From NCBI RefSeq assembly GCF_042477335.2, contig NC_091247.1:65212501-65276500 (forward strand): a stretch of DNA of 64,000 bases. The letters run 5' to 3'. Numbering within the stretch: position 1 is the first letter of the stretch; every line of letters starts with the position of its first letter. Under the pieces are notes generated by a model that made no database searches, was not told the DNA's origin, and saw nothing but the letters and a program-made list of their open reading frames with translations. This DNA comes from Ovis canadensis (lineage: Eukaryota > Chordata > Mammalia > Artiodactyla > Bovidae). A program made the translations under genes and the position numbers. Below are positions 1-12,828 of this stretch, piece after piece.

Positions 1-1099
1 TTGAAATAGACCTAGCTGGCCCCCTTTTCTATAAAAAAAATTATCCCCTAAATGTCACTCTTGTAACAGTTGGATAATCCTATGTTTCTGGACAATAATT
101 TCTAACCCTGGCCTATTGCTTAAGGTAGAATTTAAGATGAAGTAATGGGTTGAATAATAAGAACCACTTGCATCAGCTTTATTATTTGTCTTAGAAAGGA
201 GATAGAAATTGCTGAATTGGAGGAAGATAGATGCAGTACTGGGAAAGACCAAGATTTTACCACACAGAACTAAATGCCTTTCTTCATTCCTTTTCCTCCC
301 TCTCTCCTTCCCTCTCTTCCTTCCTTCCTTTTCATTAATCGCAGTAGCTTTTACCTGCTACAAGAACTCTGATGGATTTAATGTACAACATGGTTCTAGA
401 CCACAAGTACAGCTGCATAGCCAAAAAGGGGCGGGGGGGGGGGGGTAGGGTGAGGGTTAATATTTTCTAACACACAAAACAGGCAGGACTGCTCTGGACA
501 GAGGATAATGCAAACTAGCTTTGCTGGAAATGAGCTGCAAAATACCTTCATTTTCTACTACAGTGAAACCCTGATAAAATCACAACTGTTAAGGTCATAC
601 AGTATATCAGGTGGAATCACAGTCTTTAGAACTCCATTATTAATGCAGACAACCTCACAATCAAAGAGGATGAGAGCACCGTTTCCAGATGCCAATGATT
701 TGATCCTATCTTATTTGGCTGTTTACATTTAAATAATGTGACTGTATAAATTTAAATAATATGAACCACCAACAGATGGATCCCAGAGAAAGACGGCGCC
801 TTCTCTGAGACCCTGAATGTACACTATACAGTGCTTTACAATTTATTTGAGCAGAGCTCATATTTAAAAAAAAAAAAATGGGGTGGGGGATGAAAAGAGA
901 GAGAGAGAGACTCATTTCTTCTGCCATTATGGAAATAAAAGGAACTACCGCTTTGGTTGGTGACTAACGGTGCCAAGGAAACATGCAGTCCCCTAACCTC
1001 CGGTACAATGTACCCATAAGGTACCAAGCATCAAAGCATATTAAAAGATATTAACTGCATATTTGCTTATGAACAAGATAAAAAGCTGTAGGGCCTCCA
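1..1099. other. unique non-coding sequence with simple repeats
   Basis: No recognisable gene or dispersed repeat is seen. It holds a CT-rich TTCC-type tract (about 285-330), a G-run (about 430-446), and an A-run followed by GA dinucleotides (about 866-911). Short open frames on both strands show neither codon structure nor splice context. Confidence 0.6.
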
Positions 1100-1570
1100 G
1101 GTTCTCAAGCTGTGAGTGGAACAGCTTTGCAATTTGCCTGCAAAACTGCATTTTGATCTTAATGAATATAAAATGGCTGCCATTAAAAGTAAAACAGATT
1201 ATTTCGGGTCTTTCAGGGCCCATAGCTCTTTGCCGGCCTTGGAGGGCCACTATGATCTTTCATTAAAATCTCACAGCAGGGCTCCCTCACCAGCAAATCA
1301 AGCCTTGCAGTCTAGGAGATTGGCTACATTTAAAAGTAATTTTCAGAAATCTACACAGATTTTCAATTTGGTAATGAAAGCCATGAGAGAATGCAGGCGG
1401 CATTTTGTCGAATATTGTTACTGATCCAGTGCTCACATTCGTTAGAAATTAAACTGCCCTGTAACTATCGCACTGATGGCAACTTGCCATTTCGGCTGCG
1501 TTCTAATCTCAGTTTGTTAATGAGGAGCATGTGCTAATTGTTGTCATCCTGACTGCCAAGCACTCCTTCC
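1100..1570. other. candidate conserved non-coding element
   Basis: This block lacks recognisable repeats and low-complexity sequence, and is more balanced in composition than its flanks. It contains homeodomain-like TTAATGA and CTAATTG words near 1517-1540. The texture resembles mammalian conserved non-coding DNA. This is inference from composition and motif texture; conservation was not measured. Confidence 0.3.
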
Positions 1571-2298
1571 CTAACACACATGCTTTACCTGCTCAGAGGT
1601 AGAACCTTTCACTTTGTCACCGACCAAGCTGGAACAGTGTTGGCGCAACTATGGCTTTGTAAACAGAGACAGTCAAGCGTCATCAGAAAAAGCAAGTCAA
1701 AATCAAATCGGAAATTGGGTGCCCTTATTTTATTTGGACTCATCTGTTTGTTTTTCAGTCTAGCCTAAGTTTTCTAAAGTCCTTGAGTAGACACAACGTT
1801 CAGAGTTGCGTGTTACTCCCCAGAACAATCTGAACAAACTAATTCACTGAGGATAAGTGGTAAAGTCAATATATTATAAACCGAGGGAGGGTTACAGTCG
1901 AGAGGGATAGAAGGTGGAAAAAGTCCAAAGGATCTTGTCTGCTATCCATAGCCGGGTAGCAAATAACACCTAAGACCTGAAATGGAAGTGGTCTGCCACT
2001 GGCTTTCAAAAGAAAGTTTAACCCTTTAATTCCATCCTCCAGATCCTAAAGTTTAGGAGGTGTGTTACCCCAAAGAGGATGATCCTATAGGAAGAATCAT
2101 TTGAAGCCACCATAATGGGGGGGAGACAGGTCACCAAACAGAGGGAAAAACTAATAATGTCAGTATCCAGAGGTGTGATGCCAGTAGACATCTGAATAGA
2201 TAAAAACACAGAGAATAATTGTCAGTGATAACATGATTAAATAGAAAAAAAATTACATAAATGCATTCTAAGACAGAGTGGGCATTCTTGCCTCTGGG
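1571..2298. other. unique non-coding sequence
   Basis: AT-rich unique DNA. I see no gene, RNA or repeat in it. Confidence 0.5.
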
Positions 2299-2306
2299 TT
2301 CCTTAT
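2299..2306. repeat. target-site duplication, left copy (CHR SINE)
   Basis: TTCCTTAT occurs here and again at 2640-2647, bracketing the CHR SINE. It is a short but exact direct repeat. Confidence 0.5.
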
Positions 2307-2639
2307 TAAAAGAAATTATGTATTCATTTATTTTGTTTGTGGTTGTGCTACATCTTCATTGCTGCTCAGGCGTTTATCTGGTTGTGGCGAGCGTGGGCTA
2401 CTCTCTAGTTGCAGTACACAAGTTCTCGTTACAGTGGCTTCTCTTTTTGTGGATCATGGGCTTAGGGTCCTAGGGCTTCAGTAGTGGCGGCTTCCCTGGC
2501 TCTAGAGCACAGGCTCAATAGCTGTGGCACACAGGCTTAGTTGCTCTGCGGCACGTGGGATCTCCCGGATCAGAGATCGAACCTGTGTCTCCGGCACTGG
2601 CAGGTGGATTCCTCACCACTGAGATGCCAAGGAAGCCCA
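2307..2639 (-). mobile_element. CHR-2-type tRNA-derived SINE
   Basis: Read on the minus strand, it begins with the GGGCTTCC-type SINE head, has a B-box-like segment (TTCGATC form near 2570-2585), then the characteristic body rich in 'gctcagtagttgtgg'-type words, and ends in an A-rich tail (T-rich on plus near 2310-2340). CHR SINEs are tRNA-Glu-derived elements of cetartiodactyls. It is diverged, so older than the Bov-tA copies here. Confidence 0.8.
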
Positions 2640-2647
2640 TTCCTTAT

Positions 2648-4887
2648 GCTTCATAATGATATAAGAACTGGGTAATGTTACTTTTCTGAGATTCTAGAAA
2701 CAAAAATGTCAGATTAGGCTTCCCTTTTGAAAATGCATTCAATAAATTGTCTTTACTTGGCAATTCTCTTACCTGGCACCTTTAGGGCTAAGCCCGTTCC
2801 TGCACTAAAATGTAGCGGACAAGAGCGGTTTTCCACTTCCTCACTGGCTGGGTATAAATTCTTCCTGCTAGTACAGAAAGTATCTCCATTTAAAATAACC
2901 CTTCTCCTTGGCAGAGCACTGGCAGCTACAGAGCATACATGTGGATGTGTTTACTTGCAAGGGCCATTTTGTGGTTCAGTGCAAGTGTGTCTTTAGCTCC
3001 TCCTATTATACCAGGGTTTTCCTGGAGCACCTGGGCTATGCTCCTTTGGTTTCCACAAAGTGTAGTTTTAATTGGGTGGCATGTCTATGATTTTAAGGGA
3101 ATGACACAGGGGCACCTAATAAGGTGCCACTGCTAATGTGCATCAATTTTCTGAAGAGAAAACTCAGGCCAATTCCTTGTCTCTGTGGCCTCAGGAGACC
3201 AATGGGAAATAGATACAAACAACTTGGTAAGCAGTTTTGAATGTGTTCCGCCTGTACTTGCTATTCTAATTGCAGGAAGCATTCATGTAATATGGTTGAA
3301 TTTTAAACGCCAAGTGACACTAAGGGAAATTCTGCTGTATCCTCCTGAACTCAGAAGTCTGAGACTTGTTTTATTTCACCTGTTGTCAGTTCTTTTAATA
3401 TTCTCTGAGAGCTTCTAGGTACGTTTTGACAACTGTATACTGTAAGGTTTCTTTTACCAACATTTTGGCTTGTGCTAAATTGTGGGCAGAGTGATGGGAC
3501 ATTACTAATTCTGACTCTCAAATATATAACAGATAATAATATCCCTCAAATTATCACAGTGGGTGGAAAACTGCATTTTAGGTCATAGAAATTAATAAAA
3601 TTAGTCTTCAGGTAATCAAGTTAAGTTTTGCTAGTTATAATAAAGTGTAAATATTTGTTTCCTTCCAGAAACATAATTCTATAGGAACAAGCTTGTCCTT
3701 GTTTTGACTTGATTAATTCTGCTGGGCAATACATTTACATGATATAATATGATACTATGTTACATATGTATATATATTTATATATATATATATATGTTAG
3801 ATGGAGGATCTTACTTTACAGATCAAATGAAAATATAAAATATGTATGGCCTTTAAAGGGGCAAAATACAAATTTTCAAATAATACATTTATGGAATTAT
3901 GAACTTGTTTGTCTTATCTCTACTTTGGAAAGTGCAGATGTGGCATTTTTAGATTTCTATCACAATTTTTTTTAACTAAATATTAAAGCTCAAACAAAAT
4001 TTAGGGAGAGTAGAAATATGTAGTTTGAAAGCAGATACCTAAGGTGCACATTTCTCTCAAAATCTCATTCTTCAATATAGAGGTCTAAGGCAAGATTTAA
4101 GGTCTACATAAAATTTTGCTTTTAAAAAACAATTTTAAATATTATAGACTCTGTTTTAAAGAAGATTTTTAGTTTTTGTTTTGCTCTGACAGTATAATAT
4201 AGTACATTGTATGCTTTTTATAACAAATGGCTTGAAATAAAACATCATAGTACATGCATATACTTACATATTTACTTAAATGGACCTCATAGATTCAGTC
4301 CCCAAATGACAAATGTTTTTAGTTCCAAAAGTTAATTGGCAAATTGCTTTAGAATTTGTAATAAATTTTTCCACAGAAACAATACTCATATAGCAGCTTG
4401 GTTCCAAAGCCTAAAAAGCAAATTTGTCATCATGTAGCTGAGCTAAAATTCAAATGGCTTTGGCCTTGTCCTATGGTTCCTGAATATAGAAAAGCCTGAA
4501 ATAATGGGATGAGCATATAAGGGTCCAGTGAAAGGAAGGTGCAGAGAGGGGCATGGTTTCCCTTTCTTCTGTTCAGAGCTCGAGTCCTTCTACCTCTACT
4601 GACAAAGACCCCAGACCTAGGTCTAGACACAGATATCAATCTCACACCGCCCTCAATTCTGTAGCTCCTGAAACAAGGCTCTGCAAATCTGCAAAGTTTT
4701 TGATTCCAAAATCAACTGCCTCCCATCCAGCCTCCCAGCCTTCTAATCATATTCCAAATGCTTTTACCTAGATGTTGAGAGGAATGAGGAACAAAGTCAA
4801 CTAGGGGGCAGTGAAGAAGCCATGTTTCCAGAAAGGGTGCTTCTGCTTTGGATTTGAACATGGATCTGGGTAATTGAGTGTTCCTAT
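2648..4887. other. unique non-coding sequence
   Basis: AT-rich DNA with no gene recognised. It contains a (TA)n tract at 3763-3795. The open frame near 4553-4771 has no splice or codon context and is treated as chance. Confidence 0.5.
3763..3795. repeat. (TA)n microsatellite
   Basis: Alternating TA run with a TTTA interruption; probably length-polymorphic. Confidence 0.8.
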
Positions 4888-5461
4888 GATATCCTGGAGT
4901 GTGAAGTCAAGTAGGCCTTAGGAAGCATTACTATGAACAAAGCTACTAGAGGTAATGGAATTCCAGCTGAGCTATTTAAAATCCGAAAAGATGATGTTGT
5001 TAAAGAACTGCGCTCAATATGCCAACAAATTTGGAAAACCCAGCAGTGGCCATGGGACTGGAAAAGGTCAGTTTTCATTCCAATCCGAACGAAGGACAAT
5101 GCCAAAGAATGTTGAAACTGCCACTCAATTGTACTCATTTCACATGCTAGCAAGGTAATGCTCAAAATCCCTCAACCTAGGCATCAACAGTACATGAACC
5201 AAGAAATTCCAGATGTTCAAGATGGATTTAGAAAAGGCAGAGGAACCAGAGATCAAATTGTCAACATCCATTGGATCATAGAAAAACCGAGGGAATTCCA
5301 GAAAAACATCTAATTCTGCTTCATTGATTATGCTAAAGCCTTTGACTGTGTGGATCATAACAAACTGGAAAATTCTTAGAAAGATGGTAATACCAGGCCA
5401 CCTTACCTGCCTCCTGAGAAACCTGTATGCAGGTCAAGAAGCAATAGTTAAAACTTGACAT
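4888..5461 (+). pseudogene. BovB (RTE) LINE reverse transcriptase fragment, left part
   Basis: This is the upstream half of a 5'-truncated BovB retrotransposon. The translation reads through the RT N-terminal region (NKATRGNGIPAELFKI..., then a region corresponding to the fingers/palm and 'KAFDCVDHNKL'). Stops and frame changes break it, so no protein is expected. The element starts abruptly at about 4888, within the linker before the RT domain, as usual for 5' truncation during target-primed reverse transcription. It continues after the inserted L1 at 13189. BovB entered ruminants by horizontal transfer (established knowledge). Confidence 0.9.
5450..5461. repeat. L1 target-site duplication, left copy
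   Basis: AAAACTTGACAT occurs here and exactly again at 13189-13200, directly flanking the L1. BovB sequence runs continuously once one copy and the L1 are removed, so this is the true insertion point. Confidence 0.95.
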
Positions 5462-8035
5462 GGGGGGGAGGGAAAGATGGCGGAGGAATAGGATGGGAAA
5501 ATCACTTTCTCCCTCACAAATTCCTCAAAAGAACATTTCAATGCCGAGCAAACTCCACAAAACAACTTCTGTAGGCTGGCAGAGGACATCAGGCAACCAG
5601 AAAAGCAGACCATTGTCTTCAAAAACAGGTAGGAAAAAATATAAAAGACGAAAAAGGAGACAAAGGAGGTGGGGAGGGAGTTCCGACCCGGGAAGGGAAG
5701 CCCGTCCCGGGAAGGGAATTTTAAGAAGAGAGGTTTCCAAACACCAGGAAACACTCTCCCTGCTGAGTCTGTGGCGAGCCTTGGAAACACAGAGGGCAAC
5801 ATAACAGGAAGGAAAAATAGATAAATAATTAAAACCAAGAGATTACAAGCCCACCAGTAACTCCCCCAGCGGAAAAGCAGCACAGACGCCTGCATCCGCC
5901 ATTGGGAAGTGGGGGCAGGGCAGGGACGCGCGGGAGGCGCGGGCTGCAGAGCTTTGCAAGAATCGGGCAGGAACGCCCCACGCGCAACCAGAACGATCTA
6001 ACTTGGGCTAGCAAACCAGACTGTGGGATAGCTACCACGCGAAAAGCTGGAACATAAGACACCGCCAGGACCGAGCACAGAACAAAGGACGGAATGGAAA
6101 AAGCCGGCTGCAGACCATTCCCCGCCGGGGACAGGCAGCCAGAGCCGTAAGGACTGGAAAGGGGCAATTGCAGACCCGGAGAGACTTTACTTACCTAACT
6201 GCAAGCAGGCTCCTTTGCTAAGACTTCTGGGGGTGCTGGACAGTCACAGTCTGCCTCACGGGGTGTGCCAGCGATCCACCCAGAAAGCTGAGCAGCAGCG
6301 GCGGAAAAGGTGACAAGCCTCGGCGATTGCGCTCGCCAAACTCCTGAGCTACCGCATTTGTGCCTCTGAGGGCTGCCTGAGCGCCAAACCTGAGCGGCTT
6401 GGACCGGGGAAGTGCACGCAGCCTAGGGCCGGCCCCAGACGGTTCCCGGCTGAGCATCGTAGAGCCGGAGCGGTTTGTGCGCCGCGAGAAAGGACAGGTC
6501 AAGCGGGGCAGAGATACTGTGTACACACGACAGTGCTATTTGTTTGCAGCATACCCCCTCCCCACAGCGCGACTGAACTAGTGAGCCTAAAAAACCAGCA
6601 AACAGAAGAAGTTAAACAGAGGGAACCACCTTGGAAGTGAGCCCACACAGCCCATAACATCAGAGAAGAGCCAGATATATTTTTAATATTTTTAAAATCA
6701 TTCCTTTTTTTTTTTTGCCTTTTGCTTTTTTTTCTAGCTTTTTTTTAATTGTTAAGTCTTCTATTTCTCCCCTAATTTTTATTTCTATAACCTAGTATTA
6801 CTATTTTTAAAAAAAAGACTTTTTTTTTTTTTAAGGCAAACACCATATATACTCTTTGGATGGTTGTTGGTGTTTTGTTTTGTTTTGTTTTGTTTGTTTG
6901 TTTTTTAATAATTCTTTTTTTTTCTTTCTTCCTTTTTCCTTCTGCTTTTCTTTAATATTGTGTCTTTGAAAATCCAACCTCTACTCCAGATTTTTAATCT
7001 TTGCTCTTAGGTTTTTGTTGTCAATTTTGTACATTTAAAAACCCAAACTTCACTACCCAAGTTTACCTGAGAGCGAGATTACTGGCTTGACCACTCTCTC
7101 CTCCTTTGGACTCTCCTTTTTCTCCACCAGGTGGCCTCTGTCTCTTTTCTCCCCCATCTCTTCTCTATCCAACTCTGTGAATCTCTGTGTGTTCCAGACG
7201 GTGGAGAACACCTAAGGAACTGGTTACTGGCAGGATTTGTCTCTCTCCTACTCATTCCTCTCTCTTATCCTCCTGGTCACCTCTGTCTACTTCCTCCCTC
7301 TCCTCTTCCCCGTATAACTCTGTAAATACCTCTGAGCGGTTCAGACTATAGAGCGCACATAAGGAAGTGACTACTGGCTAACTAGCTCTCTCCTCTCTTG
7401 ATCCCACCGCATCTCATTCCAGTTACCTCTAACTACCCCCTCCATCTTCTCTTCTCCTTGTAACTCAGTGAACCTCTCTGAGTGTCCCTCAATGTGGAGA
7501 AACTTTTCATCTTTAACCTAGATGTTTTATCATCAGTGCTGTATAGATGGAGAAGTCTAGAGGCTACTGTAAAAATAAAACTGAAAACCAGAAGCAGGAA
7601 GCTTAAATCCAAAGCCTGAAAACATTAGAGAACTCTTGAATTCAGGGAACATTAAGCAATAGGAGCTCATCAAATGCCTTCATACCTACACCGAAACCAA
7701 GCTCCACCCAAGGGCCAACAAGTTCCAAAACAAGACATACCACGCACATTCTCCAGCAACACAGGAACACTCCCCTGAGCCTCAATATACAGGCAGCTCA
7801 AAATTATCCCAAAACCTTTGATGTCTCATAACCCATTACGGGGCACTCCACTGCACTCCAGAGAGAAGAAACCCAGCTCCACCCACCAGAACTCCAACAC
7901 AAGCCTCCCTAACCAGGAAACCTTGACAAGCCACTGATAGAACCCCACCCAAAGTGAGGAAGCTCCATAACAAAGAGAACTCCACAAATTACCAGAATAT
8001 AAAAAGGCCACCCCAAACGCAGCAATATAACCAAG
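5462..8035 (+). promoter_or_regulatory. L1 5' UTR with CpG-rich internal promoter region
   Basis: The first segment matches the 5' end of the second L1 (40560, minus strand), confirming an intact 5' terminus. Positions about 5890-6540 are GC-rich with many CpGs. They are followed by T-rich runs (6690-6960, with a TTTTG repeat near 6875-6900) and CT-rich sequence to 7500. L1 5' UTRs act as internal Pol II promoters; the exact start site cannot be read from sequence. Open frames in this segment (for example 5460-5804) are not genes. Confidence 0.8.
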
Positions 8036-8958
8036 ATGAAGAGACAGAGGAATACTCAGCAGGTAAAGGAACAGGAGAGTTGCCCACCAAACCAAACAAA
8101 AGAGGAAGAAGTAGGGAATCTACCGGAGAAGGAATTCCGAATATTGATAGTGAAAATGATCCAAAATCTTGAAATCAAAATGGAAACACAGATAAATAGC
8201 CTAGAGACAAGGATTGAGAAGATGCAAGAAAGGTTTAACAAGGACCTAGAGAAATAAAAAAGAGTCAAAATACAATGAATAACGCAATAAATGAGATCAG
8301 AAACACTCTGGAGGCAACAAATAGAATAACGGAGGCAGAGGATAGGATTAGTGAAATAGAAGATAGAAGGGTAGAAATAAATGAATCAGAGAGGAAACAA
8401 GAAAAACGAATTAAAAGAAATGAGGACAATCTCAGAGACCTCCAGGACAATATGAAACGCTCCAACATTCGAATTATAGGAGTCCCAGAAGAAGAAGACA
8501 GAAAGAAAGATCATGAGAAAATCCTTGAGGAGATAATAGTTGAAAATTTCCCTAAAATGGGGAAGGAAATAATCATCCAAGTCCAAGAAACACAGAGAGT
8601 TCCAAATAGGATAAACCCAAGGCGAAACACCCCAAGACACATATTAATCAAATTAACAAAGATCAAACACAAAGAACAAATATTAAAAGCAGCAAGGGAA
8701 AAACAACAAATAATACACAAGGGGATTCCCATAAGGATAACAGCTGATCTTTCAATAGAAACTCTTCAGGCCAGGAGGGAATGGCAAGACATACTTAAAG
8801 TGATGAAAGACAATAACCTACAGCCCAGATTACTGTACCCAGCAAGGATCTCATTCAAATACGAAGGAGAAATCAAAAGCTTTACAGACAAGCAAAAGCT
8901 GAGAGAATTCAGCACCACCAAACCAGCTCTCCAACAAATTCTAAAGGATATCCTCTAG
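8036..8958 (+). pseudogene. L1 ORF1p (RNA-binding chaperone), frameshifted
   Basis: L1 ORF1p is a trimeric, coiled-coil RNA-binding protein that coats L1 RNA in the ribonucleoprotein. The ATG at 8036 opens MKRQRNTQQVKEQ. A heptad-rich coiled coil follows (IEKMQERF..., ITEAEDRISEIEDR), then the RRM (start NIRIIGVPEEE) and the C-terminal domain (ILKAAREKQQI, RREWQDILKVM, LYPARISFKYEGEIKSF). A 1-bp deletion in the A-rich stretch near 8247-8252 terminates the first frame at 8255-8257; the remaining coding sequence continues in the next frame, with an ATG at 8275, to the stop at 8956-8958. Total span corresponds to about 307 codons, the usual size for the family. The 8275-8958 part could only give an N-truncated product. 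Confidence 0.93.
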
Positions 8959-9009
8959 ACAGGAAACATGAAAAGGGTGTATAAACCCAAACCCAAAACA
9001 ATTAAGTAA

Positions 9010-12000
9010 ATGGTAACGGGATCATACTTATCAATAATTACCTTAAACGTAAATGGGTTGAACACCCCAACCAAAAGACAAAGACTGGCCGAATGGATAC
9101 ATAAACAAGACCCCTCTATATGCTGCTTACAAGAGACCCACCTCAAAACAAGGGACACATACAGACTGAAAGTGAAGGGCTGGAAAAAGACATACCACGC
9201 AAATAGAGACCAAAAGAAAGCAGGAGTGGCAATACTCATATCCGATAAAATAGACTTTAAAACAAAGGCTGTGAAAAGAGACAAAGAAGGCCACTACATA
9301 ATGATCAAAGGAACAATCCAAGAAGAAGATATAACAATTATAAATATATATGCACCCAATATAGGAGCACCACAATATGTAAGACAAATGCTAACAAGTA
9401 TGAAAGGGGAAATCAACAATAACACAATAATAGTGGGAGACTTTAATACCCCACTCACACCTATGGACAGATCAACTAAACAGAAAATTAACAAAGAAAC
9501 GCAAACTTTAAATGATACATTAGATCAGTTAGACCTAATTGATATCTATAGGACATTTCACCCCAAAACAATGAATTTCACCTTTTTTTCAAGTGCTCAT
9601 GGAACCTTCTCCAGGATAGATCACATCCTGGGCCATAAATCTAAACTTGATAAATTCAAAAAAATCAAAATCATTCCAAGCATCTTTTCTGACCATAATG
9701 CATTAAGATTAGATCTCAATTACAGGAGAAAAACTATTAAAAATTCCAACATATGGAGGATGAACAACACACTTCTGAATAACCAACAAATCACAGAAGA
9801 AATCAAAAAAGAAATCAAAATATGCATAGAAACTAATGAAAATGAAAACACAACAACCCAAAACCTGTGGGACACTATAAAAGCAGTGCTAAGAGGAAAG
9901 TTCATAGCAATACAGGCATACCTCAAGAAACAAGAAAAAAGTCAAATAAATAACCTAACTCTACAACTAAAGCAACTAGAAAAGGAAGAGTTGGAGAACC
10001 CCAGAGTTAGTAGAAGGAAAGAAATCTTAAAAATTAGGGCAGAAATAAATGCAAAAGAAACAAAAGAGACCATAGCAAAAATCAACAAAGCCAAAAGCTG
10101 GTTCTTTGAAAGGATAAATAAAATTGACAAACCATTAGCCAGACTCATCAAGAAGCAAAGAGAGAAAAATCAAATCAATAAAATTAGAAATGAAGATGGA
10201 GAGATCACAACAGACAACACAGAAATACAAAGGATCATAAGAGACTACTATCAGCAGTTGTATGCCAATAAAATGGACAACGTGGAAGAAATGGACAAAT
10301 TCTTAGAAAAGTACAATTTTCCAAAACTGAACCAGGAGGAAATAGAAAATCTTAACAGACCCATCACAAGCACGGAAATTGAAACTGTAATCAGAAATCT
10401 TCCAGCAAACAAAAGCCCAGGTCCAGACGGCTTCACAGCTGAATTCTACCAAAAATTTTGAGAATAGCTAACACCTATCCTCCTCAAACTCTTCCAGAAA
10501 ATTGCAGAGGAAGGTAAACTTCCAAACTCATTCTATGAGGCCACCATCACCCTAATACCAAAACCTGACAAAGATGTCACAAAAAAAGAAAACTACAGGC
10601 CAATATCACTGATGAACATAGATGCAAAAATCCTCAACAAAATTCTAGCAATCAGAATCCAACAACACATTAAAAAGATCATACACCATGACCAAGTGGG
10701 CTTTATCCCAGGGATGCAAGGATTCTTCAATATCCGCAAATCAATCAATGTAATTCACCACATTAACAAATTGAAAAATAAAAACCATATGATTATCTCA
10801 ATAGATGCAGAGAAGGCCTTTGACAAAATTCAACATCCATTTATGATAAAAACTCTCCAGAAAGCAGGAATAGAAGGAACATACCTCAATATAATAAAAG
10901 CTATCTATGATAAACCCACAGCAAACATTATCCTCAATGGTGAAAAATTGAAAGCATTTCCCCTAAAGTCAGGAACAAGACAAGGATGTCCACTTTCACC
11001 GCTACTATTCAACATAGTTCTGGAAGTTTTGGCCACAGCAATCAGAACAGAAAAAGAAATAAAAGGAATCCAAATTGGAAAAGAAGAAGTAAAACTCTCA
11101 CTGTTTGCAGATGACATGATCCTCTACATGGAAAACCCTAAAGACTCCACCAGAAAATTACTAGAGCTCATCAATGAATATAGTAAAGTTGCAGGATATA
11201 AAATCAACACACAGAAATCCCTTGCATTCCTATACACGAATAATGAGAAAGTAGAAACAGAAATTAAGGAAACAATTCCATTCACCATTGCAATGAAAAG
11301 AATAAAATACTTAGGAATATATCTACCTAAAGAAACTAAAGACCTATATATAGAAAACTATAAAACACTGATGAAAGAAATCAAAGAGGACACTAATAGA
11401 TGGAGAAATATACCATGTTCATGGATCGGAAGAATCAATGTAGTGAAAATGAGTATACTACCCAAAGCAATTTACAAATTCAATGCAATCCCTGTCAAGC
11501 TACCAGCCACATTTTTCACAGAACTAGAACAAATAATTTCAAGATTTGTATGGAAATACAAAAAACCTCGAATAGCCAAAGCAATCTTGAGAAAGAAGAA
11601 TGGAACTGGAGGAATCAACTTGCCTGACTTCAGGCTCTACTACAAAGCCATAGTCATCAAGACAGTATGGTACTGGCACAAAGACAGACATATAGATCAA
11701 TGGAACAAAATAGAAAGCCCAGAGATAAATCCACACACATATGGACACCTTATCTTTGACAAAGGAGGCAAGAATATACAATGGAGTAAAGACAATCTCT
11801 TTAACAAGTGGTGCTGGGAAAACTGGTCAACCACTTGTAAAAGAATGAAACTAGATCACTTCCTAACACCGCACACAAAAATAAACTCAAAATGGATTAA
11901 AGATCTAAATGTAAGATCAGAAACTATAAAACTCCTAGAGGAGAACATAGGCAAAACACTCTCAGACATAAATCACAGCAGGATCCTCTATGATCCACCT

Positions 12001-12828
12001 CCCAGAATTCTGGAAATAAAAGCAAAAATAAACAAATGGGATCTAATGAAAATTAAAAGCTTCTGCACAACAAAGGAAAATATAAGCAAGGTGAAAAGAC
12101 AGCCTTCTGAATGGGAGAAAATAATAGCAAATGAAGCAACTGACAAACAACTAATCTCAAAAATATACAAGCAACTTATGCAGCTCAATTCCAGAAAAAT
12201 AAACGACCCAATCAAAAAATGGGCCAAAGAACTAAATAGACATTTCTCCAAAGAAGAGATACGGATGGCTAACAAACACATGAAAAGATGCTCAACATCA
12301 CTCATTATTAGAGAAATGCAAATCAAAACCACAATGAGGTACCACTTCACACCAGTCAGAATGGCTGCGATCCAAAAATCTGCAAGCAATAAATGCTGGA
12401 GAGGGTGTGGAGAAAAGGGAACCCTCCTACACCGTTGGTGGGAATGCAAACTAGTACAGCCACTATGGAGAACAGTGTGGAGATTCCTTAAAAAATTGCA
12501 AATAGAACTGCCTTATGACCCAGCAATCCCACTTCTGGGCATACACACCGAGGAAACCAGAATTGAAAGAGACACATGTACCCCAATGTTCATCGCAGCA
12601 CTGTTTATAATAGCCAGGACATGGAAACAACCTAGATGTCCATCAGCAGATGAATGGATAAGCAAGCTGTGGTACATATACACAATGGAGTATTACTCAG
12701 CCATTAAAAAGAATTCATTTGAATCAGTTCTGATGAGATGGATGAAACTGGAGCCGATTATACAGAGTGAAGTAAGCCAGAAAGAAAAACACCAATACAG
12801 TATACTAACACATATATATGGAATTTAG
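9010..12828 (+). pseudogene. L1 ORF2p (endonuclease / reverse transcriptase), two nonsense codons
   Basis: ORF2p nicks target DNA and reverse-transcribes L1 RNA at the nick. The single frame spans 1,273 codons including the stop, close to the usual family length. Endonuclease (about 1-235): [12 protein letters not shown] (E42), IYAPN, GDFNTPL (D144, N146), RIDHILG (D204), [54 protein letters not shown], and the catalytic FADD at 699-702 (nt 11104-11115). The C-terminal CCHC motif is C1129-x3-C-x7-H-x4-C1146. Codon 484 is TGA (10459-10461) and codon 486 is TAG (10465-10467); the frame is otherwise open to 12826-12828. An intact endonuclease-only fragment of 483 residues remains encodable, but retrotransposition is not. 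Confidence 0.95.

Noticed and set aside
5434..5895. Open frames of 114 and 153 codons near the L1 5' end
   Set aside because: They lie in the L1 5' UTR, on both strands, and cross the L1/BovB border; no family or splice signal.
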